Below are positions 26,326 to 36,094 of a stretch of DNA of 64,000 nucleotides, one piece after another. Source of the stretch: Planctomyces sp. SH-PL14 (GTDB lineage Bacteria > Planctomycetota > Planctomycetia > Planctomycetales > Planctomycetaceae); the NCBI RefSeq assembly GCF_001610835.1, contig NZ_CP011270.1:7768001-7832000 (forward strand). Reading direction: 5' to 3'. The position numbers were made by a program, and so were the translations under genes. Under the pieces are notes generated by a model that saw only the letters and a program-made list of their open reading frames with translations, was not told the origin of the DNA and ran no database searches. Positions within the stretch are counted from its first letter, which is position 1, and each line of letters opens with the position of its first letter.

Positions 26326-27261
26326 TCAGTGCGGATGTCCTCCGGTGGCCTCCTTCCCCGCGGCGATCTCGAGGACGACGGGGAAGGTCAGGATGCGGTC
26401 GTTGTGACGAAACTGCCCCCAGGCCTTGTAGAGGCCGGCGGACGGCAGGTGCGCTTCAAACGCGACGATGCCATCGGGAGCTTCCTTCGCCTCGTTCGCC
26501 GGGTGGGCGTGAACGTAGTCGAGGCTCCCCGCCCGGATGACGACCAGATGGCCCATCGCGCCGAGATAGGGCTGAAGCGTCGAGATGGGGCGATCGTCTG
26601 CGTCGGTGATCCGGAAACGGATGGAGGTGGCGGCGGCCCCCTGGTCGACCTCGACCTTCGCCCGCAGCCCGCCCTCTTCGATGGGCGCGGCGGTGTTCGC
26701 CACAAGCGTCGGAGCGGGCGGGGCGTCGCCAGCGACGGTCAGCTCTCCCACGGCGAGTGACGGCACTCCCCCTGCCGGCTGGTAATCGACATACAGGCGA
26801 TAGCGGCCGGGCTTCGGGAATGCGTGCTCCGTGCGGAGAGTGCCATCTTCGCTGACCTCCGGATGCAGATGGGCGAATTCGTCCAGGCCGTCGCGGACGA
26901 TAATCAGATGCGCGAGCTTCTCATGGAGCGGCTCGAACCGGCGGACGACCGTCTTCGCCGGATCGGTAATCTCCAGCGAAAGCCCAATGGCCTCCCCGGC
27001 CGCCGGCTGTTCGGGCGCGGTCAGGACCCGGAGCGTCGAGGGGGGCGCCTGTGCGCCGGCCACGCCGTGACCTCCATGTCCACCATGCTCCCCATGGGAT
27101 ACGTGGGCCGGAACGCCGGGGGAGGGACCTGTCGCCGAGTCCTTTGGTGGAGCACCGGCGGGCCGCGAACACCCGGCGGCCAGCAGCATGAGGGGCGCGC
27201 TGAAGGCGATGAGGCGGAGGAGATTCCGCCATGGGATGTGGAGATCACGGGGCGGGTTCAT
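26326..27261 (-). CDS. His-rich lipoprotein with duplicated YtkA-like beta domains
   Basis: 311 residues from ATG 27261 (AAGGAG about 11 nt upstream), chosen because it starts a lipoprotein signal (LLRLIAFSAPLMLLAAGC). Behind the anchor is a metal-binding-type run HGEHGGHGGHG. Two similar beta-sandwich halves follow, each with a HxHP-type motif: IIVRDGLDEFAHLHPE (about 155-170) and VVIRAGSLDYVHAHPA (about 255-270). This resembles YtkA/FixH-like secreted domains linked to metal handling, but the family call is tentative. It is convergent with the efflux set, 67 bp after the outer-membrane factor. Confidence 0.75.
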   Translation of the reverse strand: MNPPRDLHIPWRNLLRLIAFSAPLMLLAAGCSRPAGAPPKDSATGPSPGVPAHVSHGEHGGHGGHGVAGAQAPPSTLRVLTAPEQPAAGEAIGLSLEITDPAKTVVRRFEPLHEKLAHLIIVRDGLDEFAHLHPEVSEDGTLRTEHAFPKPGRYRLYVDYQPAGGVPSLAVGELTVAGDAPPAPTLVANTAAPIEEGGLRAKVEVDQGAAATSIRFRITDADDRPISTLQPYLGAMGHLVVIRAGSLDYVHAHPANEAKEAPDGIVAFEAHLPSAGLYKAWGQFRHNDRILTFPVVLEIAAGKEATGGHPH

Positions 27262-27460
27262 GGCGACGGCGCTCCTTTCGATGATGTCGCGGCGACGCTT
27301 GGCTTTCCTTGGCCTCGGCCGGCCTCCCGCCAGCGTCACTACCAGCTTACACCCCGTACCCCACTCCCGAGTCAAGCAAAAGAGATGACGAACGCTCCGA
27401 ATCGGATCGCGCCGACGCCTGCGGCCGAGACCGACGAGCGGCTCATCACGCTGGACCGGA

Positions 27461-30400
27461 TCAGCGGACCGGTGTCGCAGGGGCCGACGGGCCAGGGACC
27501 GAAGTGTCCGAGACCGAAGAGGGGCGGTATTCGATCCTCGCTCCGGGCGTGACGAGGTCGTTGAACCGGTCCACCGGTTCCCGCGCACTCCAGGCGATCC
27601 CCCGCAGGATCAGAACCCGGAACAGCGGATCGTCGAACGTCCACGAATAGTGCCCCAGGATCGAGACGAACACCCGCCCCCGGGCGGGCTCGAGCGTCCA
27701 CAGGAGCGGCTGCTCCCTGTTCTCCTCGCGGCCGGTGCCGACCAGCGAGAGGCGGCTCGGATCCCCCGCCATCCCCCAGTAACTTTCGTCGTGAAAGTGA
27801 ACGCGGCGGAAGTTGCGCGTGATCTCGTCCGGGCAGGCGTTGAGCAGCTCCAGGTCGATCGGACCGTGGCGAAACCGCGAGCCCGCCGTGAAGGCGAGTC
27901 CGATCCGCTGGGCAAACGCCGGGGCCTCGTTCCCGCCGTCGACGGCGTAGTGCAGGTAGACGAGCCCGCCGCCACGCGCGAGGTAGGCGTCGATCGCCCT
28001 GGCCCGCTCCGCCGTCCACCGCCCGTGCTGGTAGAAGACGATCGTGTCCGCCGTCCGGAAGTCGTCGTCGGTGGGCCATTCATCGGCCGCCGTGACGTCG
28101 ATGCCGTCCGCCATCTGAAAGAGCCGCAGCCACGCCCCCTTCCAGGCGGGGTAGTCGTGCTCGCCGGGGCCGTGGTCCTTGGCGCCCGAGACGAGGACGA
28201 TCTTCTTCCGCGCGGGCGTCTCCGGGAGCCGGCTTCCCTCCAGGACCGCCGCCACCTCGCTCCACGCGCGGGGGGCGGGGGGCTCGAGCGCGCCGTACTC
28301 CGGCATCCGGGGAGGGGGCGTGAGCAGGAACGTCAGCAGGTCCCGCATCCGATCGGGACCGACCTTCTGCGGGAGGCCGCTCGGCATGATCGAGATGGAG
28401 GAGGCCTGCATCTGCTCAACGTCGGCCCGCGCGATCTTCGCGGTCTTTCCCTCGGCGTCGCTCACGAGGAGATGGTCCCCCTCGGACCGAACCGCGCCGG
28501 TCAGGACGCGGCCGTCCGCATGGATGATCATGTGCGTCAGGTAGTCCGGGTTGATCGCGAAGCTGGGGGTGGCGATGTCCCGCAGGACCGAGTCGTAGTC
28601 GCGATGGGGGAGGTTCGAGAGGTCCGGACCGATCGCCGCTCCCTGGCCGTGGACGCGGTGACACTTGAAGCAGCCCACCTCCTCGCCGAAGAAGACGCTC
28701 TTGCCGCGGCGCCAGCTCCCTCCCTGGAGGGCAGGATGGTCCGTCGCCAGGAGCGCCGGGATGGCGGCCTCGGCGGTCGGGGCCCACGGCAGTCGGAACC
28801 GCCGGAGCGGGAACGCGCGGGGACGGGGATCCTCGTTCGTGCTCCAGGAGACGGTCAGGTCCGCTGCCTCGGAACCGGTCGGCAGCGCGATCTCGACCGC
28901 CGCCCGCGGATCACCCGTCTCGATGACCGCCTCGAAACCGGGTTGGCCGTCGCGCGGTTGGACGGGGACGGATGTCTTGTCCGCCAGGAGCTCGAACGGC
29001 TCGCGGGACCGGAACAGGACGCGGACCCGCTCGGGAGGGAGTTCGTACCCGACCGGGGAGCCGGGCTGGACTTCGGGGCGGAGCATCCGGCGGAGGTCGA
29101 GCGTCGTCCGGAGCCGCAGAGTTCCGGGCGCGGCAATCGTCTTCCGGAACGAGGCGTGCGGATCGCTCCCCTGCGTCAGCTCGAAGGAGACGCGCGGATC
29201 GAGGTGCGGGAGCCAGAGCGCTTCGGACGCCGCCGAGGCGTCGTCGCGGCCCCGCCATTCGGCCTGCACGCCGTCGAGGTTGTAGGCCAGGTCGGTCTCG
29301 GGGACCTGTGGCCGGCCCTGCGGTCCCGCGGGGGCGTCGGCCGCGCGTCCGAGTCCCCGGAGCGTCAGCGCGTATCCGGTCGACTGGGCGTGCGCATCGG
29401 TCGCGAGGATCAGGGTCCGGCGGTCGGGGCTGACCTGCAGCGAGCGGACCGCCAGCTTCTTCCGGGGAGCCATCTTCTGGTCCTGGACCACGTTGTAGCC
29501 CGGCCACAGGGCTTCGAAGCGGTCCCCCGCGGCGACCGCCGCCCCGCTGTCGATCGCGGCCCCCCCTTCGACATTCCGGAGCTGCTCCGCCGAGAGCGGG
29601 GCGTCGAACGTCACCCGGACCTCGCGCGGTCCCTGCGGCCACGCCAGCACGGGACGCGGGACATCCGCGAGCGAGTGGATCTTGTAGAGTTTTCCCTTCC
29701 CCGCCGCCCCGCTTCCCCAGTCCGGTCCGCCGCCGTGGGCCGCGATGACGAGGTCGCCCGCCGGCGAAAGACAGGCGTCGGCGGGAAGCATCGGCAGGCT
29801 CGCGAGGAGCTGACTCTGGGCGACGTAGCCCGCATCGGTCGTCACCAGCTTCGTCCGGTACAGCTTGCCCCGGGAATACCCCGTGACGAGGGCGTCGTCC
29901 TTCCACCACGCCGGGCCGAACGCCCGGTTCCCCTCCGCCGGGGAGTTGAAGTTCAGGCCGCAGGTCGACTGGTGCTGGGGGGCGTAGTCGAAGACGCTCG
30001 GCTCGTCGATCACGTTCGGCAGATGCTTCGGATGTCGCGGCGGGAAGCCGTAGTGCCGTCCCCGCTCGATGTGGAGCAGCTCGTCGAACGGGTTGCCGTT
30101 CGAGAGCCAGGTCGCCCCCTCCTGATCGGTACAGAAGAGGTTCCCCGACGGATGGAAGCGGAGCGCGACCGGAAAGCGGATGCCGGTGGCGATGATCTCG
30201 CGGCTCGAGAAGTCCGGGGCGATCCGCAGAATCGTCCCCCGCTCGCTCTCGATCGAATACGGGATCGCGTCCTTCGCCGTGCCGTAGGCGTCGGTGTAGT
30301 TCTGGCAGCCGAGCCCGAAGTAGACGCTCCCGTCACGGCGGTCGACCGCCACGCCGAGGGCGTCGACTCCGTGCGGAAGCTCCTGCCAGCCGTTGGCGAT

Positions 30401-31633
30401 CTCCCGCTCGCGGTCGGCGACGTCGTCGTTGTCGGTGTCCTCGACGAGCAGGCACTTTCCCTTGGCTGCGACGACGACCCGCATCCCCTCCCCGGGCTGC
30501 GAGGGGAGCAGGTCCATGCCGATCGGCCCGAGCAGCTTTCCCCGTCCCTCGAAGAACGTGGCGGTCCGGTCCTCCAGGCCGTCCCCGTCGGAATCGGTCA
30601 GGAGCAGGATGTCGCCGCTGTAGGCGAGGGCGACGAGCCGGCCGTCCGGCCGGTAGAGGAGGTTGTTGACGTTCGTCAGGTCGAGCGGGAGCTCGCGGAC
30701 CTCGAAGCCGGGGACGAACATCTGCACCGGAGGGGGGGACTTGACCCGGACCAGGCCGCTGCCGCCGCTGAGAGCGCTTTCCGGCAGCAGGACCGCGGCG
30801 GTCCCCGCGTACTTCGCCTCCAGGTACTTTTCGACATCGTTTCGCTCCGGCTCGTCGAGAGCCCGGTCGTAGAGCAGGACCTCGGCGATGTCCCCTTCGT
30901 AGAAGCCGCAGACCTCCGCCACGATCCCGTTGCCGTACTGGCGGGCTCCGACGACCAGCTCATCGAGGCGGAGGACCGAACCGGCGGCGCGATCGCGCGC
31001 GTTCCCCGCCTCGCCGTTGACCCGCACCGAGATCCTTCCCGGACCGGGGGCCGCGACGAACCCGATGCGGAGGAGCCTTCCGAACGGCGACGGTTTCTTG
31101 AGGAGGTTCGCCGCCCCGTTCGTCCCGGCTCCTTCGATGTTGATCGCTTCGACCGCGTTTGTGTGGAAGGGGCCAAAGTCGACGTTGAAGCCGGTCTGGT
31201 AGTCGTTCCGCTCTTTTTCGAACGAGGCGAGGAAACCCGTGAAGGCGCGGCGGTTGGCGTGCGGCGCGATGACGGCGAAGCCGGTGACGACGGGCGCCTC
31301 GATCCGGCCGGCCGACCGGCGGAGGAAGGTCTTCTTGCCGTCGAAGCGGACCGCGCGAAACGTGTTCTCGACGAGATAGTCGGGACGGGAGTCGGCGGTG
31401 GGGGCCAGGAGATCCCGCCCGTGTCCCGAGGCGTCGGGCCAGCGCTCGAGAGGGGTTTCGCCGTTGGGACCGGGGCGGCCGGCGGACTTCAACGCGTCGT
31501 CGAGACGCGAGGCGTCGTACCAGCCGACGAGGCCGCGGGTAACGGGGAGCCGGGGATCGGCCCACGGCTCCGCCGCAGGGGCGTTCGCGGCGATCCACAG
31601 GCTGACGACCAGGAGAACAAGGGAACGAGTCAT
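27461..31633 (-). CDS. PVC-type membrane-bound dehydrogenase / cytochrome c / ThuA fusion
   Basis: 1390 residues from ATG 31633, where a signal peptide starts (MTRSLVLLVVSLWIAANAPA). Parts in order: LamG/concanavalin-like domain (TRGLVGWYDASRLDDALK, about 28-270), a beta-propeller dehydrogenase-like domain typical of Planctomycetota and Verrucomicrobia (about 290-640), a mixed central region, a cytochrome c box CFKCHRVHGQGAAIGPDLSN near residue 990, and a C-terminal ThuA-like domain (KKIVLVSGAKDHGPGEHDYPAW onward, about 1140-1370). Exported. Probably a sugar- or sugar-acid-acting redox protein, but the substrate is unknown. The C-terminal ThuA fusion brings together domains often seen on separate proteins. 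Confidence 0.9.
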   Translation of the reverse strand: MTRSLVLLVVSLWIAANAPAAEPWADPRLPVTRGLVGWYDASRLDDALKSAGRPGPNGETPLERWPDASGHGRDLLAPTADSRPDYLVENTFRAVRFDGKKTFLRRSAGRIEAPVVTGFAVIAPHANRRAFTGFLASFEKERNDYQTGFNVDFGPFHTNAVEAINIEGAGTNGAANLLKKPSPFGRLLRIGFVAAPGPGRISVRVNGEAGNARDRAAGSVLRLDELVVGARQYGNGIVAEVCGFYEGDIAEVLLYDRALDEPERNDVEKYLEAKYAGTAAVLLPESALSGGSGLVRVKSPPPVQMFVPGFEVRELPLDLTNVNNLLYRPDGRLVALAYSGDILLLTDSDGDGLEDRTATFFEGRGKLLGPIGMDLLPSQPGEGMRVVVAAKGKCLLVEDTDNDDVADREREIANGWQELPHGVDALGVAVDRRDGSVYFGLGCQNYTDAYGTAKDAIPYSIESERGTILRIAPDFSSREIIATGIRFPVALRFHPSGNLFCTDQEGATWLSNGNPFDELLHIERGRHYGFPPRHPKHLPNVIDEPSVFDYAPQHQSTCGLNFNSPAEGNRAFGPAWWKDDALVTGYSRGKLYRTKLVTTDAGYVAQSQLLASLPMLPADACLSPAGDLVIAAHGGGPDWGSGAAGKGKLYKIHSLADVPRPVLAWPQGPREVRVTFDAPLSAEQLRNVEGGAAIDSGAAVAAGDRFEALWPGYNVVQDQKMAPRKKLAVRSLQVSPDRRTLILATDAHAQSTGYALTLRGLGRAADAPAGPQGRPQVPETDLAYNLDGVQAEWRGRDDASAASEALWLPHLDPRVSFELTQGSDPHASFRKTIAAPGTLRLRTTLDLRRMLRPEVQPGSPVGYELPPERVRVLFRSREPFELLADKTSVPVQPRDGQPGFEAVIETGDPRAAVEIALPTGSEAADLTVSWSTNEDPRPRAFPLRRFRLPWAPTAEAAIPALLATDHPALQGGSWRRGKSVFFGEEVGCFKCHRVHGQGAAIGPDLSNLPHRDYDSVLRDIATPSFAINPDYLTHMIIHADGRVLTGAVRSEGDHLLVSDAEGKTAKIARADVEQMQASSISIMPSGLPQKVGPDRMRDLLTFLLTPPPRMPEYGALEPPAPRAWSEVAAVLEGSRLPETPARKKIVLVSGAKDHGPGEHDYPAWKGAWLRLFQMADGIDVTAADEWPTDDDFRTADTIVFYQHGRWTAERARAIDAYLARGGGLVYLHYAVDGGNEAPAFAQRIGLAFTAGSRFRHGPIDLELLNACPDEITRNFRRVHFHDESYWGMAGDPSRLSLVGTGREENREQPLLWTLEPARGRVFVSILGHYSWTFDDPLFRVLILRGIAWSAREPVDRFNDLVTPGARIEYRPSSVSDTSVPGPSAPATPVR

Positions 31634-31744
31634 GCGAGCGCGGCCTGTTGGCAGGTGGTCGGCGAACACAGTTTCCGCCTCGGCATCCCGAGAGGCGACT
31701 TCGGCCCGCGATGGGAAGGGCTCGCCCGGGGCGAGCGGAATCCC

Positions 31745-32650
31745 TCACTCCGGCGATGTCCGTCGCCGCGCTGCGGTCGCGCGGGAACCGTTCGCTCCCG
31801 GACCGCCGGCCGCATTGAGGTCCCGGTTTCGTTCCAGGCGGACGAACTGTTCGACCTGCCGGGTGATCGCGGATTCGGTCGGGAGCCGCTCCATTGAGCT
31901 GGCCCCGTAGAACCCTTCGATGTCGCAGCGGTCGAGAACGTACTTCGTATCCCCCGGCTCGGCGATCGGGCCGCCGTGGCACAGGACGAGGACGTCGGAC
32001 CGGACTTCGCGGGCCGCCTGCGCGATCTCGTCAACCGCGGCGACGCACTGGTCGAGCGTCAGGGATGTGATTGCGCCGATCGTTCCCGAGGTCGTGAGCC
32101 CCATGTGGGCCACGATGATGTCCGCCCCCGCCTGGGTCAGCAGCCGGGCCTGGTCGGGATCGAAGGCGTAGGGGGTCGTCAGCAGCCCCATCTCATGGGC
32201 GGCGGCGATACAGTCCACCTCGAGCTGAAAGCTCATGCCGGTCTCTTCGAGGTTCGCCCGGAACGTCCCGTCGATGAGGCCGACCGTCGGGAAGTTCTGG
32301 ATCCCGGCGAAGCCCAGCGACTGCAGCTCCCGCAGGAACGGCTCGCGGATCAGGAAGGGGTCGGTGCCGCAGACCCCCGCCAGGACCGGGGTGTGGCGGA
32401 CGGCGGTCAGGATCTCGGGAGCGAGCTCCTTCACGATCTGGTTGGCGTTCCCATAGGGCATGAGGCCGGCGAGCGAGCCCCGCCCCGCCATCCGGTAGCG
32501 GCCGGAGTTGTAGACGACGATCAGGTCGATCCCCGCTGCCTCCTCACACTTGGCGCTGATGCCGGTGCCCGCGCCGCCGCCGATCAGGGGGCGTCCCTCC
32601 GCGACTTTGCGGCGGAAACGTTCGAGGATGGCTTGTCGGGATTCGCTCAT
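31745..32650 (-). CDS. PEP-hydrolase-like TIM-barrel enzyme (PF09370-type)
   Basis: 301 residues from ATG 32650 with AGGA 8 nt upstream. The whole protein is one TIM barrel with family motifs [63 protein letters not shown] and [16 protein letters not shown]. The family is related to phosphoenolpyruvate mutase-type barrels, and its true reaction in bacteria is not established. The start is 23 bp from the stop of the Tm-1-like gene, so the two are one transcription unit. The nearby divergent regulator contains a second version of this barrel. Confidence 0.85.
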   Translation of the reverse strand: MSESRQAILERFRRKVAEGRPLIGGGAGTGISAKCEEAAGIDLIVVYNSGRYRMAGRGSLAGLMPYGNANQIVKELAPEILTAVRHTPVLAGVCGTDPFLIREPFLRELQSLGFAGIQNFPTVGLIDGTFRANLEETGMSFQLEVDCIAAAHEMGLLTTPYAFDPDQARLLTQAGADIIVAHMGLTTSGTIGAITSLTLDQCVAAVDEIAQAAREVRSDVLVLCHGGPIAEPGDTKYVLDRCDIEGFYGASSMERLPTESAITRQVEQFVRLERNRDLNAAGGPGANGSRATAARRRTSPE

Positions 32651-32673
32651 TGTCTGGTCCTGTTGGAATGCGC

Positions 32674-33921
32674 TCAATGCGTTCCGGGAGCAGGCTCCCG
32701 GCGGGACGCGGCGTCCCACTGTTCAAGGAAACGGGTGACGAGAGTGTCGGCGAACGCCTTGTCGTTGATGTGGAAGGGGTGTGTTTCAATCCCGACGGCG
32801 GACGTCCCTGCGAGCCCGGAACGGAACGCCTCGACGAACGCGGCGTCCGCCTCCGGGTCGTGGAACGGCTGCCCCGGCGCGTCGAGCGCCGAGACCCCTC
32901 CCGCGGGGATGAGCACCGTAGCCGGCGATGTCGCACGGGCCAATTTGGCGGTCATCCAACGGGCGAACTGCCGGTTCTCTTCCGGCGTGGTCCGCATCAG
33001 TGTCACCTGGGCATTGTGCCGATGGAGCCGGCGGTCACGGAATGGGGCAGGCACAGTTTCCGGAGCGCCGAAGTTCACCATGTCGAGAGCCCCGAGGCTC
33101 ATCACATACGGGACCTGCGACCGGAGGATCGCCTCGAACCGCGCCGGTCCCGCCGGGAAGACCCCGCCGACAACCTCGTCGGCGACCTCCGTCGTGGTGA
33201 TGTCGAGGACCCCGCGGATCATTCCGGACTCGACGAGTTTTTCCATCGCCCGTCCCCCGGTGCCGGTGGCGTGGAAGACGAGGCAGTCGAAACCCCGCTG
33301 CTCGAGGGCGGCCCGGACGGCCATGACGCATGGGGTCGTGACGCCGAACATCGTCATTCCGACGATCGGCCGGTTCGCCACCTGCGGGGGCGAGTGGAGC
33401 ACCATCCCGGCCATGGCGTGAGCGGCGTTCGACAGGATCCGGGTCGAGACCGCGTTGATCCCCGCGACGTCGACGATCGAGGGCATCATCGAGATGTCGC
33501 TGCAGTCCACGTAGGGGGCGACGTTACCGCTGGCGACGGTCGAGACCATCAGTTTCGGAAGCCCCGCCGGCAGGGCCCGCATCGCCCGCGTGATGAGGGC
33601 GGTTCCGCCGCTGCCCCCGAGGCCGATCACGCCGTCGAATGCCTTCGACGCGAGCTGCTTCAGGAGGAACGCCGCCAGGGCCTCCCCCATCGCGGCGACG
33701 GCGGCGCCCCGGTCAGTGTGTCCGACCGCGGCCCCGATCCCGTCGGGATGGTGCATGGCGACCTGGGTCCGCCCGACTTGTGGCGGGACCGTGGGGGCGT
33801 CAAGCGACCCGACGTCGACCATCACGGCCCGGACTCCGGCCCGCTCGAGCTGCTCGGCGACGAAGGCGAGTTCTTCCCCCTTCGTGTCCATCGTGGCGAT
33901 CGCCAGGACTGTCGGCGGCAT
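32674..33921 (-). CDS. Tm-1-like ATP-binding protein (UPF0261)
   Basis: 415 residues from ATG 33921. Family markers: [21 protein letters not shown] at the start, the nucleotide-binding glycine loop [18 protein letters not shown] (about 100-117), [28 protein letters not shown] and the late [22 protein letters not shown]. Homologous to the ATP-binding N-terminal domain of the plant Tm-1 protein; the bacterial role is unknown. In many genomes it pairs with the TIM-barrel protein, as here (23-bp gap). Upstream is the 272-bp divergent region shared with the sigma-54 activator. Confidence 0.88.
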   Translation of the reverse strand: MPPTVLAIATMDTKGEELAFVAEQLERAGVRAVMVDVGSLDAPTVPPQVGRTQVAMHHPDGIGAAVGHTDRGAAVAAMGEALAAFLLKQLASKAFDGVIGLGGSGGTALITRAMRALPAGLPKLMVSTVASGNVAPYVDCSDISMMPSIVDVAGINAVSTRILSNAAHAMAGMVLHSPPQVANRPIVGMTMFGVTTPCVMAVRAALEQRGFDCLVFHATGTGGRAMEKLVESGMIRGVLDITTTEVADEVVGGVFPAGPARFEAILRSQVPYVMSLGALDMVNFGAPETVPAPFRDRRLHRHNAQVTLMRTTPEENRQFARWMTAKLARATSPATVLIPAGGVSALDAPGQPFHDPEADAAFVEAFRSGLAGTSAVGIETHPFHINDKAFADTLVTRFLEQWDAASRREPAPGTH

Positions 33922-34131
33922 GGGGCGGGACCTGATTGGGGAAAGGTTGGGGAAGGATGGGGCGGGATGGGCGAGGGGCAGATGTTGCCTGCGTCTATCG
34001 ATTTCGTCGACATCCGCAGAAGCGGTACCGTTCCCGGGACGATCCGCGGAGAACGTTGCAAACCATTTCTGCTCAATGACCTGCGGACGACAATCTCTCA
34101 CAGGCCGGCCGAAATTCAGGGCGACGGAGGT

Positions 34132-34145
34132 TGTTACCTGTTACC
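34132..34145. promoter_or_regulatory. tandem TGTTACC repeat in divergent regulatory region
   Basis: TGTTACC occurs twice head to tail (34132-34138, 34139-34145), followed by TTGTAA, within the 272-bp gap between the Tm-1-like gene and the sigma-54 activator. Its position 49 bp before the activator's start suits an operator or activator half-site pair. Function is inferred only. Confidence 0.3.
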
Positions 34146-34193
34146 TTGTAAGCGCCGACGGAGCACTTCCTCACTCGTCGTCGAAGTCCCAGC

Positions 34194-35921
34194 ATGTTCG
34201 CATTCGATCCGTCCCGACTCCTCATCGCCGTCGCCGCCGGATCGGGGCAGGTGACGCGCGTCGCCATCGAGGCGGGCGCCGACCTCCTGCTGGTCCTGAA
34301 TGCCGGCCGCTACCGGACGCTCGGAGCCGGCTCCCTTGCCTCCTTTCTCCCCTACGGCAACGCCAACCAGCAGACGCTCGAGCTCCTCGGCGACATCCTC
34401 CCCCGCGCGAAGGAGGTCCCGGTCGTCGCCGGAGTCTTCGGCTCCGACCCGGAGATCGTCCTCGATGAGCACCTCGACCGCCTGCGGGGGCTCGGAGTCT
34501 CCGGCGTCACGAACTGGCCGTCGCTGGGGTTCATCGACGGCCGGTTTCGCCTCGCCCTCGAAGAGGACGGGATCACCCCGGAGAGCGAGGTCGAGATGCT
34601 GGCGGCGGCCCGCGCCAAGGGACTGGCGACGATCGCGTTCGTCCATACGGAGGAGGACGCCGCCCGCTTCGCGCCGGTGAGCGACGGGATGATCCTGAAC
34701 ATCGGCCTCACGCACGAGATCGACAGCCGCCAGGATCACCGCGATCAGATCCAGACCGGCATCTCCCGGCTCACGGCGATGCGGAGCGCCGCCCGGCGGA
34801 TCAACCCGGCGGTCTTCTGCCTGATGTTCGGGGGGATCGTCACGACCGCCCAGGACTTCGAGTCGGTCCTGATCCGCTGCGACATCGACGGCTTCGCGGG
34901 GGGCTCGGTCTTCGAGCGACTTCCGGTCCAGCCCGCGATCGAGTCAACGATCCGGCAGTTCCGCTACGTCACCCGCCTTGCCGCGCACTCCCCCGAGTCG
35001 ACCGGCGACGGTCCGCTGATCGGCGAGACTCCCGTCATGCGGGAGTTGCGGCGGCGGATCACCCGCATCGCGCCCTTCGACGTCAATGTCTGCATCGAGG
35101 GGGAGACGGGGACGGGAAAGGAGCTCGTCGCTGCGGAGATCCACCGCCAGAGCTCCCGCCGCGAGGCCCCCTTCATCACGCTCAACTGCGGAACGATGAC
35201 CGACTCGCTCCTGGAGAGCGAACTGTTCGGCTACGAGAAGGGGGCGTTCACCGGGGCCGACCGCCGGCACATCGGCAAGTTCGAGCTGGCGGACGGCGGG
35301 ACGCTGTTCCTCGACGAGGTGGCGGACCTGACGCCGCGGGCCCAAGTCGCCCTCCTGCGGGCGATCCAGCAGGGGGAAGTCCTGCGGATCGGCAGCGAGA
35401 AGCCGATCCACGTCGACGTGCGGATCGTCACGGCGACGCACTACGACCTCCGCCGGCAGGTCGACGAGGGGCTGTTCCGGGCCGACCTCTACTTCCGCCT
35501 CAACCAGATGCCGCTCCGCGTTCCCCGCCTCGTCGAGCGGCTCGACGACCTGGACCGGCTGGTGAAGGCGATCCTGGCGCGGCTCGAGCCGCGGATCGGC
35601 CGGCGCTTGAGCGGGATCACCGCCCCCTTCGAGCGGCGGCTTCGGGCCTACGACTGGCCGGGGAACGTGCGGGAGCTCGAGTTCGTTCTGTGCCGCGCGG
35701 CGATCCTCGAAGAGGGCTCCCTCCTGAAGGGGACCGCCGTCGACCTCCGGACGACGGAGCCGGTCGCGCCTCTCCCCCCGCGCGGTCGGCCGGCCCCCGC
35801 GGGATCCGACCGTGACCGTGCCGAGGAGGCGATCCGCCGGGCGAAGGGGAACAAGTCGCAGGCAGCGGCGGAACTGGGCGTGTCGCGGAAGACCCTCTAC
35901 GCGTGGCTCCGCCGGGAATAG
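34194..35921 (+). CDS. sigma-54-dependent activator with TIM-barrel sensor domain
   Basis: 575 residues. Residues ~1-265 are a PEP-hydrolase-like TIM barrel matching the nearby enzyme motif for motif (LNAGRYRTLGAGSLASFLPYG, CDIDGFAGGSVFERLPVQPAI). Residues ~275-505 are an AAA+ sigma-54 interaction domain: Walker A GETGTGKE (303-310), sigma-54 contact loop GAFTGA (350-355), Walker B GGTLFLDEV (368-376), arginine region FRADLYFRLN, and WPGNVREL (488-495). Residues ~540-575 are a Fis-type HTH (NKSQAAAELGVSRKTLYAWLRR). All elements for activating sigma-54 polymerase are intact. It probably controls the divergent TIM-barrel/Tm-1 operon in response to that pathway's ligand. Confidence 0.93.
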   Translation: MFAFDPSRLLIAVAAGSGQVTRVAIEAGADLLLVLNAGRYRTLGAGSLASFLPYGNANQQTLELLGDILPRAKEVPVVAGVFGSDPEIVLDEHLDRLRGLGVSGVTNWPSLGFIDGRFRLALEEDGITPESEVEMLAAARAKGLATIAFVHTEEDAARFAPVSDGMILNIGLTHEIDSRQDHRDQIQTGISRLTAMRSAARRINPAVFCLMFGGIVTTAQDFESVLIRCDIDGFAGGSVFERLPVQPAIESTIRQFRYVTRLAAHSPESTGDGPLIGETPVMRELRRRITRIAPFDVNVCIEGETGTGKELVAAEIHRQSSRREAPFITLNCGTMTDSLLESELFGYEKGAFTGADRRHIGKFELADGGTLFLDEVADLTPRAQVALLRAIQQGEVLRIGSEKPIHVDVRIVTATHYDLRRQVDEGLFRADLYFRLNQMPLRVPRLVERLDDLDRLVKAILARLEPRIGRRLSGITAPFERRLRAYDWPGNVRELEFVLCRAAILEEGSLLKGTAVDLRTTEPVAPLPPRGRPAPAGSDRDRAEEAIRRAKGNKSQAAAELGVSRKTLYAWLRRE

Positions 35922-36094
35922 GTCACAGAACGACCGAGGCCGCCGGTCGAGCGGGCCGCCGACCGCGACGGCTCGCTCCGGCGTTCGACGCGGGCGATGA
36001 GGCTATGTCGTTCTCCGCCGGAGTGGTTACAGTACCGTTTCGGGGCGTCAGGCCCCTGCGGCAGCCAGAAGGCTGAACTCCAACGAGGCCGAAC

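Noticed and set aside
27650-31897. Open frame of about 1400 codons antisense to the dehydrogenase/ThuA gene
   Set aside because: No start context, low-complexity Arg/Glu-rich product, and the opposite strand has clear domains.
33974-33987. Possible sigma-54 promoter (GG-N10-GC with TTGC) toward the activator
   Set aside because: Only the -12 box matches; the -24 box is poor and it lies over 200 bp from the start codon.
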